From: Phocaeicola_A sp963624095
Lineage (GTDB): Bacteria; Bacteroidota; Bacteroidia; Bacteroidales; Bacteroidaceae
DNA: 20,721 nt
Direction: 5' to 3'
NCBI GenBank assembly: GCA_963624095.1
Contig: CAVFNZ010000033.1
Location: 1-20,721 of the forward strand
Below are positions 1-7,860 of this stretch, one piece after another (position 1 is the first letter of the stretch; every line of letters starts with the position of its first letter). The notes under the pieces were generated by a model that was not told where the DNA came from, did not search any database, and saw nothing but the letters and a program-made list of their open reading frames with translations. Position numbers and translations under genes: made by a program.

Positions 1-53
1 CACGACATTCAGAACCACAATCTGACGCTCTAACCAACTGAACTATAGTCACC
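1..53 (-). tRNA. tRNA-His (anticodon GTG), partial
   Basis: The reverse strand begins at 53 with GGTGACTATAGTTCAG, a G(-1)-bearing acceptor and D-arm typical of bacterial tRNA-His. It continues through an anticodon stem TCAGA/TCTGA enclosing loop TTGTGGT, so the anticodon is GTG (plus positions 16-18). The T-arm and 3' acceptor strand lie beyond the left edge. The gene reads out of the window and its 5' end faces the RHS cluster. Confidence 0.93.
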
Positions 54-82
54 ATATTGGCTAAGCTTTTTCAAAAGCGATG

Positions 83-113
83 CAAAGGTAGATACTTTTT
101 CGCAAACTGCAAA
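83..113 (-). promoter_or_regulatory. Bacteroidota-type promoter for tRNA-His
   Basis: On the minus strand a -33 box TTTG (113-110) is followed after 19 nt by a perfect -7 box TACCTTTG (90-83). This fits the Bacteroides consensus TTTG / TAnnTTTG. The predicted start near 76 leaves a short leader before the tRNA at 53. It is the cleanest promoter in the window and supports the phylum assignment. Confidence 0.75.
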
Positions 114-151
114 CGTTTGATGCAATTATTTCTCAAAATATTCGTGTTTAG

Positions 152-194
152 AGATTCTTAAAGATTCTTGCACTCTAAAGATTCTTGTCACTCT
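152..194. repeat. short direct repeats upstream of tRNA-His
   Basis: TAAAGATTCTTGCACTCT (159-176) is followed at once by a copy with one extra T (176-194), and AGATTCTT occurs a third time at 152-159. The repeats lie between the tRNA promoter and the stop codon of the next gene. No function is evident. There are too few copies, without spacers, for a CRISPR. Confidence 0.5.
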
Positions 195-197
195 TGC

Positions 198-612
198 TTA
201 CATCAATCCGACAGGGGTGCATGAGAAGTCAACATAAAACCAATTTTCATCCAGCTTGTAATCGGGTTCATACTTTTGGATTTCTACATAAATAAAGCGT
301 ACCGGAAATAGCAGGAAGTAATCTTCATATTCCACGTTACCATCCACAACCACCTTTAGCCTGCGGAAGCCGACACGCTTTTTCCCCTCCGTAAATTCAT
401 ACAGAACCTGTAAAGAATCGTTTTTATAAAAAAGATCGTCATCTATATAAATCTCTATTTCAGACGGGTATATTGAAAACTGCGTAGACAATATAATCTG
501 GACATTATTGTCGTCGAAAAGACGATTGTAATAAATTCCACGACCTAGGCAAAAGCATAAATAAAAAGCTATCACCCCCTATCAGAATCCGAATTTTCTT
601 TATCTTTTTCAT
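198..612 (-). pseudogene. unknown membrane-anchored or exported protein, apparent frameshift in a G5 run
   Basis: The intact reading frame is 198-575 from a GTG codon, with an in-frame stop just upstream. An ATG at 612 opens a second frame, beginning MKKIKKIRILIG, that runs into the first exactly at five G residues (plus 575-579). Removing one G joins them into a protein of about 137 residues with a Lys-rich start and a hydrophobic stretch (VIAFYLCFCLG), an ideal signal anchor. The rest is rich in aromatic and acidic residues and beta-type sequence. I recognise no family. It is the last gene of the AT-rich minus-strand cluster behind the RHS gene. The shift may be a real mutation, a phase-variable switch, or a sequence error; a tract of five is short for phase variation. 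Confidence 0.6.
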
Positions 613-791
613 TTTATTTATTATGTACTTTGGTGTCAGTCAGTTCGCTCTGCACTATGGAAAGATCATCCCGTTCCTTGCGGACGAATTGAAAGAATCA
701 TTGTCCTTGTTTGTATTACTGCTTGTCGTGCCTACCGATTGATTCTCTCTATATGAAGAACTGTTTACTTCCATCTTGAATGTTTAGGTTT

Positions 792-1556
792 CTATTCATT
801 GAATGTGGTTGTAACTTTCTTGAAAGAGTTCCCTCTCCATGTAATTTGACCTTTGCCAATGCGGGCGTAATCTCCTATGATTTCAAACCTGTCGAAATAG
901 GAGTTAAGGGGTATGCTTATCTTTACTCGGTTACACTCTTTGTTGATTTTGAAATGAGGTGGAAAGTAACTGTATCCTTCCGTGAAAGAACCATCCCGTT
1001 TGCGGGCGGAATGTAATTTTAGAGGGTGGATGGATGAACTAAGCACAAAATCTGTCTTTGCGGAAGGCAAAAGAATAGATCTCTTATCTCCTGAATATAG
1101 AAGGATGTGTCTTGACAACATCCCGCGGTCGTTTTTTATTATTATTGTAACCTTTCGGTTGTCCAAATGCAAATCAAATTCCAATAAAGTACCCTTATGG
1201 ATTGTGGAGTCCATCCATTGTTTTACTTCTATCAATGGAACTATATTGTACATATTCGGATAAGACTGTAGCTCGATAAACTCATCGTTTATCTTGTTGA
1301 TAAGGCATTTAGCCATTGTGTCGTTTCTTTCCCCGATTGTATTGATATAGAACAAAGTATCCTTGTCGATGGAAAGCATCTCACCGGATTCATGGAAATA
1401 CTTTCCGGACAGGTTTTGCCCTATAACTGATTGAACTGGTGAAAAGAAAAACACTATGGTAAGGATGGATATGATGAGACTGCCTATCTCCCTATTCGTT
1501 CCAACCAATATTCCGCGTCCTTCCTGGACATCTTTTTGCCTGAGTAACCTCTCCAT
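792..1556 (-). CDS. unknown exported protein, paralog of the gene at 1484-2182
   Basis: A 254-residue reading frame of unknown function. The ATG at 1556 lies 73 bases inside the upstream gene and gives a charged N-terminal tail before the hydrophobic segment (SLIISILTIVFFF). A TTG at 1508 would leave only 25 bases of overlap and place that segment as a normal signal peptide (MVGTNREIGSLIIS...), so I favour 1508. The remainder is predicted beta-rich and secreted. The C-terminal motif YFDRFEIIGDYARIGKG..TWRG matches YFDRYNVKGEYAIITKR..KWRG in the neighbour, and the N-terminal layouts (GKYFHESG / GKILYEGS) also correspond. The two are therefore tandem duplicates. Its position in the RHS-downstream series makes an immunity or partner role possible but unproven. 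Confidence 0.7.
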   Translation of the reverse strand: MERLLRQKDVQEGRGILVGTNREIGSLIISILTIVFFFSPVQSVIGQNLSGKYFHESGEMLSIDKDTLFYINTIGERNDTMAKCLINKINDEFIELQSYPNMYNIVPLIEVKQWMDSTIHKGTLLEFDLHLDNRKVTIIIKNDRGMLSRHILLYSGDKRSILLPSAKTDFVLSSSIHPLKLHSARKRDGSFTEGYSYFPPHFKINKECNRVKISIPLNSYFDRFEIIGDYARIGKGQITWRGNSFKKVTTTFNE

Positions 1557-2182
1557 TTGAAATATCTTTTAGTGATGATAGCATATTCTCCTTTCACATT
1601 GTACCGATCAAAGTAAGCATCGGAAATGGTCGGCATGCTTATTCGCAGGTGATTATGGCCTTCCGTTACGCTAATATTTGTCGATTGGTAATATAGATAT
1701 CCCCCTTCCGCAGCTTTTCTTCTGACAACATAGTAGAATGAACGGATGCTATCGGGCAGAGTTATATTTCTGGAATTCTCGTATTTTATTGTATATCTCT
1801 GTCCGTTGTCCGCATATATGGTAATTGATGGTTTTATGATTAGTCCAGGAATGTCAAATTCCACTTTAGTGACATTGCGTATCGATTTGTCGTATTCCTC
1901 GGACAAGTCAACCTTTTGGTTCGCCAGTTGATATTCCGGAGATGAGTTTAGCTCTATGATACTGTCGTTAATCCAAGTTATGTCACAGACCGCCAACGTG
2001 TCTGTAATAGGAATCCAGTAATGACCATCAACTGGAGAAATGAAGTAGAATTTATCATTCTCGATAACAATAACGTTGCCCCAACTGCCTTCATATAAAA
2101 TCTTGCCAAGCGGCTTCGTCTTTCCGAAAGTCGTTATTGCAATAAACAGGCTGAATATAAGAATATATGGTTTCTTTTCCAT
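1484..2182 (-). CDS. unknown secreted protein, paralog of the gene at 792-1556
   Basis: Encodes 232 residues with a clear signal peptide (MEKKPYILIFSLFIAITTFG, cleavage near residue 20). The mature part is beta-rich and ends in a YFDRYNVKGEYA...KWRG motif followed by a short basic tail. The ATG lies one nucleotide after the stop of the preceding gene, so the genes are probably co-translated. Hand-counted GC at 1741-1800 is 21 of 60, far below the RHS body. I recognise no named family. Export and position behind a toxin-like RHS gene suggest a periplasmic partner, which is inference only. Confidence 0.78.
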   Translation of the reverse strand: MEKKPYILIFSLFIAITTFGKTKPLGKILYEGSWGNVIVIENDKFYFISPVDGHYWIPITDTLAVCDITWINDSIIELNSSPEYQLANQKVDLSEEYDKSIRNVTKVEFDIPGLIIKPSITIYADNGQRYTIKYENSRNITLPDSIRSFYYVVRRKAAEGGYLYYQSTNISVTEGHNHLRISMPTISDAYFDRYNVKGEYAIITKRYFKWRGYSGKKMSRKDAEYWLERIGR

Positions 2183-2183
2183 C

Positions 2184-2501
2184 CTATCGGTTAATTAATG
2201 AATCCAAACTTTCTGACCTTGGCTGTTTCCCTCGATTCCATAAAATCCTGCCATATTTATTGTCTTTTAAACTATATTCAAGCAGATAGTATTCTCCTGG
2301 CTTACAATCGTCCCATCCCTCATAACTTTTGCCGGTTAATAAAACTCCGTTCATATTGTAGTAGTAGGTTACTTCTCTTCCAAACCATCTCTTATGTATA
2401 TGCCAAACACTTGCTATTTTACAAATAGTAATCTCCGTCGTTTCATACATTTTATCACTCTTGTAATATGCTTTAATAATGAGTATCCAACAGACTATCA
2501 A
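2184..2501 (-). CDS. unknown small membrane-anchored protein, start uncertain
   Basis: The annotated frame gives 105 residues from a TTG codon that overlaps the TGA of the preceding frame. The body (TYYYNMNGVLLTGKSYEGWDD, then PGEYYLLEYSL) resembles a common Bacteroidota pattern: one N-terminal membrane anchor followed by a small beta domain with 'YYY.NG...G' and 'G.YY...YS' motifs. From TTG the hydrophobic stretch (IVCWILII) is too short. The frame is open upstream with no start codon, through SYTILIVCWILIIKAYY, a full membrane segment. An ATG at 2580 would reach it if one A were removed from either of two A7 runs (plus 2558-2564, 2566-2572), giving a Lys-rich N-terminus. A frameshift is therefore suspected. 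Confidence 0.6.
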   Translation of the reverse strand: MIVCWILIIKAYYKSDKMYETTEITICKIASVWHIHKRWFGREVTYYYNMNGVLLTGKSYEGWDDCKPGEYYLLEYSLKDNKYGRILWNRGKQPRSESLDSLINR

Positions 2502-2731
2502 AATGGTATAGGAACAATAGTTTCTAACCTTTTCTGATTTACTCGTTTTCGAGCATGTTTTTTTGTTTTTTTATCTTCATCGTATTTGGATTTAAACATT
2601 TCTCCTGAGTTATTTACTCCAAGTTCAACAAGCTCAGAATCCATTTTCCCAATTGTCCCATTAAGGAACTCTGCTCTATTCACTTTTTTGAGCACCTTGC
2701 CCCCTTGGTTTGTAATTTTTGATATAATCAT
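2498..2731 (-). CDS. small basic protein of unknown function, doubtful
   Basis: From the ATG at 2731 this frame encodes 77 residues; the longer start at 2773 would lie deep in the upstream gene. There is no signal peptide or membrane segment. The C-terminal third is strongly Lys/Arg-rich (KTKKHARKR). It overlaps the end of the 2676-3296 gene by 56 bases, and its own 3' part overlaps the putative frameshifted N-terminus of the next gene. It may be a real coupled gene, or an accidental frame covering the start of the 2184 gene. Confidence 0.4.
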   Translation of the reverse strand: MIISKITNQGGKVLKKVNRAEFLNGTIGKMDSELVELGVNNSGEMFKSKYDEDKKTKKHARKRVNQKRLETIVPIPF

Positions 2732-3296
2732 CAATCGCTTTCTTTTCTCTTTCAAAGTTACAAAAGTCCACAAACCAGGTTACGTCAATTTTGTAGGAGT
2801 TTTTGCCAAATATTATCCGTGTCAAATAGACAACAAAACATTCAATATAACGATTCTCCCGACTTTCTTTTTGTAATGTCTCAATATCCCATTTTTCCGC
2901 AAGTTCCATCTGATACTGAAAATTAAAGTCCGGCAATAGGTATAGGTCTTTTCCACTGAATTCTTCGTAAGAGCAAAAAACTATTGGAGCCTTCGGACTT
3001 TTTCTCTTATAACATAGTCGCTCCCTATGAGTCCACATAATCGATTTCACAGGGGCGGGGGATTTAGCGTCTAGAATCTCATAAATGAACAACGTGTCTT
3101 TTTTATGGACGTTCAATCGGTTTAAAACATCGATTTCCTTTCTGCATTGCGCACATTGTCTCAAGAAAAATTTCTCATCATCATATTTTCGTATTTTCAT
3201 TTGCTCCCTCATTACTTTTCGGGAAATCCGATGCCAATTGCGACAGTAAGACGGTTCTATACTTAAGAGCAGCGCAATAATAATTAGAACTTTCAT
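2676..3296 (-). CDS. unknown secreted protein immediately downstream of the RHS toxin-like gene
   Basis: Encodes 206 residues beginning with a typical signal peptide (MKVLIIIALLLSIEPSYC, probable cleavage before RNW). The Cys at its end lacks a lipobox, so secretion by signal peptidase I is more likely than lipidation. The mature protein is basic, has a CAQC pair and is rich in charged and aromatic residues. I recognise no family. Its ATG lies 30 bases after the RHS stop with no terminator between them, so it is the first gene behind the metallopeptidase tip. That is the usual place for an immunity gene. An exported immunity protein would match an exported toxin; this assignment is inference. 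Confidence 0.75.
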   Translation of the reverse strand: MKVLIIIALLLSIEPSYCRNWHRISRKVMREQMKIRKYDDEKFFLRQCAQCRKEIDVLNRLNVHKKDTLFIYEILDAKSPAPVKSIMWTHRERLCYKRKSPKAPIVFCSYEEFSGKDLYLLPDFNFQYQMELAEKWDIETLQKESRENRYIECFVVYLTRIIFGKNSYKIDVTWFVDFCNFEREKKAIDDYIKNYKPRGQGAQKSE

Positions 3297-3326
3297 AATA
3301 TTTGTTTTATGTTGTTGCCATTAATG

Positions 3327-6300
3327 CTAATAAACGTATGGTGTCGTAGCAATAGCAGTGTTTCCCAAACGCACCGACTTCTTGAAATAAAGACTTGCTC
3401 GAGTACCTTTTATTAGGAGAGCACTTCTAGGGTCTCCTCGGCCATCAGTTGTCAAACAGTAGTGAGTCCTCAAGGAGAGCCCATGTTCCGCCCGTATTAA
3501 ATTTTCAACATGCGATGCATACTTTTCAGAGTTTGGTATGTTCTCAAACCATTCGCTAGAATCAAAAGTCCCGTTCCAAGCATCCTGAATATGTGCCAAT
3601 TCATGACCTAAAGAAACATATGTTGGTCTTTCTGTTTTTCCTTCTTGATTAATGCCACCCTCTGTTTCTGTCATATTCCAATTTACATATCTACCCTCTG
3701 AGTCTGCTCCATTATTGCCTTTTCTGATGTACACAACTTTGTGAGACGATGCCAAATAATGAACTAATTGATTTCCGGTTGGACCTTTCATTAATTCATT
3801 CAGTGCTTGAGTCAAACCTAATATATAATTGTACGATGAGGTCTTTCCACTCTTGCTTATAAAAGAAGAATCTCCATTTTTGTTTATGCTGTAGTAATAA
3901 TCAACATTTTGGAGTTGATCATTAGTGTATTCAGGAATTGACACTACAATACTATCCCCATCTACATCAACATTCCTAACGGGATTGTTTGCAGCATACT
4001 GATACGGAGTCATAGGATAGTATTTTTCCGCATAGGTATCCACGGAGGTGAACCGTCCGATTGCCGGGTCATAGAATCGTGCCCCGTAATCATACAGATT
4101 GAGATTCTTCCGACTGTCGTACTCCTTGCCGTTGTACTTGTACGGCTGGACGTTCCTTCGAGACTCATCCTGCGTATTGGTGAACAGTCCGCCGAAGGGA
4201 TAGTAGTCGTTTTCCTCGTCTACGTTTCCGCTTTGGTTAACCACCACACGGTTGTTGCCCTGATGGTCTTTCAGGTAGTAGTGATACGAAGGAGTTGTGT
4301 TGAGTCCCGTCACGTAACCCACGCCCGTCAGCAAACATTTCCGAATTCCGTCTTCGTAAACAAGACCCTCGCAGTAATCCGTGCAGATGGTGTCTTGGCC
4401 GTTCAGGTAATGTTCCGTCCGCAGCTTCGTCCCGTCCGCCGAGTAGGTGTAGTCTATGCGGCTCATGTCGGCGAAGTCAATCCGTTCCGGCAGGTTGAGA
4501 GCATTGTAGGTAATGGAGGTGATTCCCTTGTTCAGATCCTTAGTCAGGTTCCCGTTCGCATCGTAGGCGTACTCACCGTTTTGGCTTGCGCCGTCGAGAA
4601 AACCGCCATAGATATCCGCCTCCGTGTCACAGTCGTCATCCACCCTGCTGAGCTGGTTGCCGTTGAGCGTGAAGGTGAGCTCATCGATAACGGTCGGCCA
4701 GTAGTGGCTTCCGCCGAAACGGGTCAGGGAAAGGATATTGCCGTTCCGGTCATACGAATTGACTTCCTCGGTATAGAGATTGATGTACTGGTCCAACTGG
4801 GTTCCTTCCCCGTACATCGCGGATGTCATACGCCCCAACTCATCGTATGCCATCACATATCCGCGGAGTTCCGACATGGAGTCTCCCGTCCTCCATGTGT
4901 AGCTGCTGATGTCACCGTTGTAAAGCGGAGCACCCACTCCCGTGTCATAGTGGAGGTTCATGGAGAATCTCGTCCCGTTGATGGCGGTCAGCCACCCTCT
5001 CACGTTATAGGTGTAGGACAATCGGTTGGCCGAGTTGCCGTGGAAAGTCCGCGAGGCGGTTCTCCCCAACACGTCGTAGGCATAGGTCGCCAACGCCACC
5101 GTGTCCGTGCCCAGAGCATGGTGCAGGGAGGATATCCTGTCCAGGTCGTCATACCCATAGAGGTAAGTCTCGCTGAGGCTTGGCTTGCCCGATGCCGTGT
5201 GCGTGTGTATGGTCATGCTCGGCTTGTCCGTGAAGGTATAGCCGCACTCCGTCACCTCATGGCCGCCCAACAGGTTGGTGCTGACCGTCCGGACGGCACG
5301 GCCTTTCGGGTCGTAATAGTAGGTTTTGTATATCGCACCGTCGCTGTCGAGTACCGACGTGACGCTTCCAGTCAGGCGGTCTTCTCCGTATCCGGAGTTG
5401 TCCGTGGTGAACAAACCCATATTTCCGTTTGCTTGGTCGAATCCGTTGGCGGAAAGGAAGCCGTAGTTGTCGTAGAAGTTCTTTATGTAGGCAGTTCTGC
5501 CTGTCAGAAGGGTGTCGGCGCACTCTCCCGATTCCGTCACCCGGTTGAAGGCATCGTATGTCCGGTAGCTCCACTTTGGCGAGGTTTGCGCACGTTGGTT
5601 GCCGTCNNNNNNNNNNNNNNNNNNNNNNNNNNNNNNNNNNNNNNNNNNNNNNNNNNNNNNNNNNNNNNNNNNNNNNNNNNNNNNNNNNNNNNNNNNNNNN
5701 NNNNNNNNNNNNNNNNNNNNNNNNNNNNNNNNNNNNNNNNNNNNNNNNNNNNNNNNNNNNNNNNNNNNNNNNNNNNNNNNNNNNNNNNNNNNNNNNNNNN
5801 NNNNNNNNNNNNNNNNNNNNNNNNNNNNNNNNNNNNNNNNNNNNNNNNNNNNNNNNNNNNNNNNNNNNNNNNNNNNNNNNNNNNNNNNNNNNNNNNNNNN
5901 NNNNNNNNNNNNNNNNNNNNNNNNNNNNNNNNNNNNNNNNNNNNNNNNNNNNNNNNNNNNNNNNNNNNNNNNNNNNNNNNNNNNNNNNNNNNNNNNNNNN
6001 NNNNNNNNNNNNNNNNNNNNNNNNNNNNNNNNNNNNNNNNNNNNNNNNNNNNNNNNNNNNNNNNNNNNNNNNNNNNNNNNNNNNNNNNNNNNNNNNNNNN
6101 NNNNNNNNNNNNNNNNNNNNNNGCCGTAGGCGCAGCTGTCCGAGTAGGTCGAGTAGGAGAGCGTTCTTATTTCGTTGTAGTCCACCGTCGTTTCCCCTTG
6201 TATGCGTTTCACCCTCAGTCCGCTCCCGAGCACTTCCGTTCCGGGTTGCAGGACTTTGCCCTGATAGGAGTAGCGCAGTTCGCAGTAGAGTTCATCGGTG

Positions 6301-7571
6301 AGGGATTCGGCGGTGAAGAGGTAGGTGCCGGCCTGTAGTTGCAGGTTCTCGGGCAGGGCGTTGTAGGAGCGTTGTGTAACCATCTGTTCGGGTACAGGCC
6401 AGTAGCGTACGTTCGTGAGCGTCCCGTTGGCATTCCGTTTCTTGATGGTGAACACACGGTAGTTGGTGTTGCCGAACCTGTTGCTTCCGCTCGGCGGAAG
6501 GCTATTGCCGGTGTACTCGAAGTACTGCTGTATGTTGACGATGGTTGTCGCCGAAAGTGTCACCGTATCGGTCTGTGTGGCGGAGTAGTCGGTGTAGTTT
6601 TCATCGTCCCCGTTGCGGTAGATATCCAGACTACCATACAGGGTCTTGGTGGTCCAATAGGGTGCGGTGGTATAGCGGTTGGCTTCGTATGCGAAGCGCG
6701 TCGTTCCACCCGTGGGCTGTGTCACGCTGTTCAGCGTACCTATGCTCATCTGGTTCCCGTTCGGGGTTTTGTCGCCTCCGGCGTAGACGTATTCCGTCGG
6801 GTCACCGAAGTAACCATGGATTTCCGTGATGTCGGTCATGTCGTGGTTGCCGGAAGCGTTTTGGTGGAAGGGACGTGCCGCGTCGTAGGACAGCGTCCGC
6901 TCCATCTTGTCGAAGAGGTAGCTGTTGCCGTCCGCATCGTGCATCTCGAAAGGTTTCACCCTTCCGTTCGCCTGAAGCATGCGGATACGCGCGTGGTCGT
7001 CTCTGCTGAAGGGGACGGGCACACTGTCCTTGCCGAGGATGAACTTGCCGCTGCCGTCTGCGCAGGAGTAGAAGAAGATGTCCGGTTCTGAGTCGCCTTT
7101 CAGACAGTACTCCTGCGTTGTCCAGAAGTAGTCGGTGTTGGATAGGGGTTGTTTCCCTTCGGGAAGTTCGAGGTATCCCTTGGATAGTCCGTTGGGTGAG
7201 GCGTGTTCCTGGAAGTCGTCACCACTCTTCATGGTACGGGAAATCATGCCGCCGGCGTTGAGACTCCATCCGAGCCCTACGGCCGTGGCTTCTTGGGAGA
7301 CCGTAATGCCCGAAGCGTGGTAGCTCAGTGTGACAGGGATGCTGAGCCCTGCGGCCCGTATCTCGTACAGTGGTACGGAAATGTCGGGTACTCCGGTATA
7401 GAGCGACACGGGGTAATCAATGTATTTGGAGAAGGAATAGGCTGAAGGTGACTTGGGGAGGTGTTGGGGAAACTCCACGTCATAGGGGAGTGTCTGCGAG
7501 CGACAGACGCTCAAGCATGCGGCTATGCAGAGCAGGCAGGACAGCGTGCGGGATATAGTCGTTCTTTTCAT
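3327..7571 (-). CDS. exported RHS/YD-repeat protein with C-terminal M91-like metallopeptidase tip (contains assembly gap)
   Basis: The frame encodes 1414 residues, of which 484-655 are unknown (N run). Residues 1-25 are a signal peptide (MKRTTISRTLSCLLCIAACL). Next comes the Bacteroidota RHS N-terminal region (sISVPLYEI..., LGWSLNAGG), then YD-type repeats (YAYDVLGRTASRTF, YTYNVRGWL, YAYDANGNL), and the RHS-associated core (YHYYLKDHQGN, YYPFGG, NLYDYGARFYDPAIGRF) ending at NNPVRNVDVDGD. The last ~200 residues carry GHELAHIQDAWNG, with the zinc-peptidase motif at 1323-1327, followed by VENLIRAEHGLSLRTHY at 1355-1371. That spacing is reminiscent of peptidase family M91 (NleD-type). RHS shells encapsulate and deliver C-terminal toxins. 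This one is exported by Sec and probably acts at or beyond the cell surface. The two sides of the gap are in frame only if its stated length is right. Confidence 0.88.
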   Translation of the reverse strand: MKRTTISRTLSCLLCIAACLSVCRSQTLPYDVEFPQHLPKSPSAYSFSKYIDYPVSLYTGVPDISVPLYEIRAAGLSIPVTLSYHASGITVSQEATAVGLGWSLNAGGMISRTMKSGDDFQEHASPNGLSKGYLELPEGKQPLSNTDYFWTTQEYCLKGDSEPDIFFYSCADGSGKFILGKDSVPVPFSRDDHARIRMLQANGRVKPFEMHDADGNSYLFDKMERTLSYDAARPFHQNASGNHDMTDITEIHGYFGDPTEYVYAGGDKTPNGNQMSIGTLNSVTQPTGGTTRFAYEANRYTTAPYWTTKTLYGSLDIYRNGDDENYTDYSATQTDTVTLSATTIVNIQQYFEYTGNSLPPSGSNRFGNTNYRVFTIKKRNANGTLTNVRYWPVPEQMVTQRSYNALPENLQLQAGTYLFTAESLTDELYCELRYSYQGKVLQPGTEVLGSGLRVKRIQGETTVDYNEIRTLSYSTYSDSCAYGXXXXXXXXXXXXXXXXXXXXXXXXXXXXXXXXXXXXXXXXXXXXXXXXXXXXXXXXXXXXXXXXXXXXXXXXXXXXXXXXXXXXXXXXXXXXXXXXXXXXXXXXXXXXXXXXXXXXXXXXXXXXXXXXXXXXXXXXXXXXXXXXXXXXXXXXXXXXXXXXXXXXXXXXXXXXDGNQRAQTSPKWSYRTYDAFNRVTESGECADTLLTGRTAYIKNFYDNYGFLSANGFDQANGNMGLFTTDNSGYGEDRLTGSVTSVLDSDGAIYKTYYYDPKGRAVRTVSTNLLGGHEVTECGYTFTDKPSMTIHTHTASGKPSLSETYLYGYDDLDRISSLHHALGTDTVALATYAYDVLGRTASRTFHGNSANRLSYTYNVRGWLTAINGTRFSMNLHYDTGVGAPLYNGDISSYTWRTGDSMSELRGYVMAYDELGRMTSAMYGEGTQLDQYINLYTEEVNSYDRNGNILSLTRFGGSHYWPTVIDELTFTLNGNQLSRVDDDCDTEADIYGGFLDGASQNGEYAYDANGNLTKDLNKGITSITYNALNLPERIDFADMSRIDYTYSADGTKLRTEHYLNGQDTICTDYCEGLVYEDGIRKCLLTGVGYVTGLNTTPSYHYYLKDHQGNNRVVVNQSGNVDEENDYYPFGGLFTNTQDESRRNVQPYKYNGKEYDSRKNLNLYDYGARFYDPAIGRFTSVDTYAEKYYPMTPYQYAANNPVRNVDVDGDSIVVSIPEYTNDQLQNVDYYYSINKNGDSSFISKSGKTSSYNYILGLTQALNELMKGPTGNQLVHYLASSHKVVYIRKGNNGADSEGRYVNWNMTETEGGINQEGKTERPTYVSLGHELAHIQDAWNGTFDSSEWFENIPNSEKYASHVENLIRAEHGLSLRTHYCLTTDGRGDPRSALLIKGTRASLYFKKSVRLGNTAIATTPYVY
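3591..3605 (-). other. HELAH zinc-peptidase motif of the RHS tip
   Basis: Codons for His-Glu-Leu-Ala-His, residues 1323-1327, match HExxH: two zinc-binding His and the catalytic Glu. A likely third ligand is in the ENLIRAEHG segment about 30 residues further on, as in M91-type effectors. Confidence 0.8.
5607..6122. other. assembly gap (516 N) inside the RHS gene
   Basis: A continuous run of N interrupts the YD-repeat region. The repetitive nature of RHS genes probably broke the assembly. The true length is not known from the sequence, and any reading frame crossing it on either strand is only formally open. Confidence 0.99.
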
Positions 7572-7634
7572 ACAACCGTCTCCTCCGTTTATGGTTTCAA
7601 ACCAAAGGTTAACTACCTGTTATTGAAATCGGTT

Positions 7635-7666
7635 GCAAGATAGGAAATCAGTTTGAGAAAAACAAA
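7635..7666 (-). promoter_or_regulatory. probable promoter of the RHS gene
   Basis: On the minus strand TTTG (7666-7663) is followed after 20 nt by TATCTTGC (7642-7635), close to the TAnnTTTG box but one T short. The predicted leader is about 55 nt before the ATG at 7571. A second weaker candidate with AACCTTTG lies nearer the gene (about 7603-7610). Confidence 0.4.
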
Positions 7667-7860
7667 TATGTGAAGAGAATTTATGTATATGTGAAAACGG
7701 ATACTCTAATATGTCATATCCTGATTTCACTTGTCACTTTTCCTGTTATACTACTGAATTTCTTGTCAACCTTTGTGTGGTGAAGGTGAACGGAACGCCC
7801 ACCGCTCGCCCCCCTGATTTATCGGGTTATACGAAAAGATTGTACTGGTGGATGGTTTTT

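Noticed and set aside
152..194. CRISPR-like array
   Set aside because: Only two to three short copies, directly abutting, without spacers or cas genes.
1..198. tRNA-His as the attachment site of an integrated island
   Set aside because: The 5' end of the tRNA faces the cluster, whereas integrases usually use the 3' end; no integrase or repeated tRNA fragment was seen.
623..742. 39-residue plus-strand frame with hydrophobic segments
   Set aside because: Too short, no promoter or ribosome site, against the direction of the cluster, and its upstream part is the complement of the frameshifted anchor.
4233..6338. 701-residue open frame on the plus strand opposite the RHS gene
   Set aside because: It is antisense to clear RHS coding sequence, is held open partly by the N run, and its translation resembles no domain; a GC-rich shadow.
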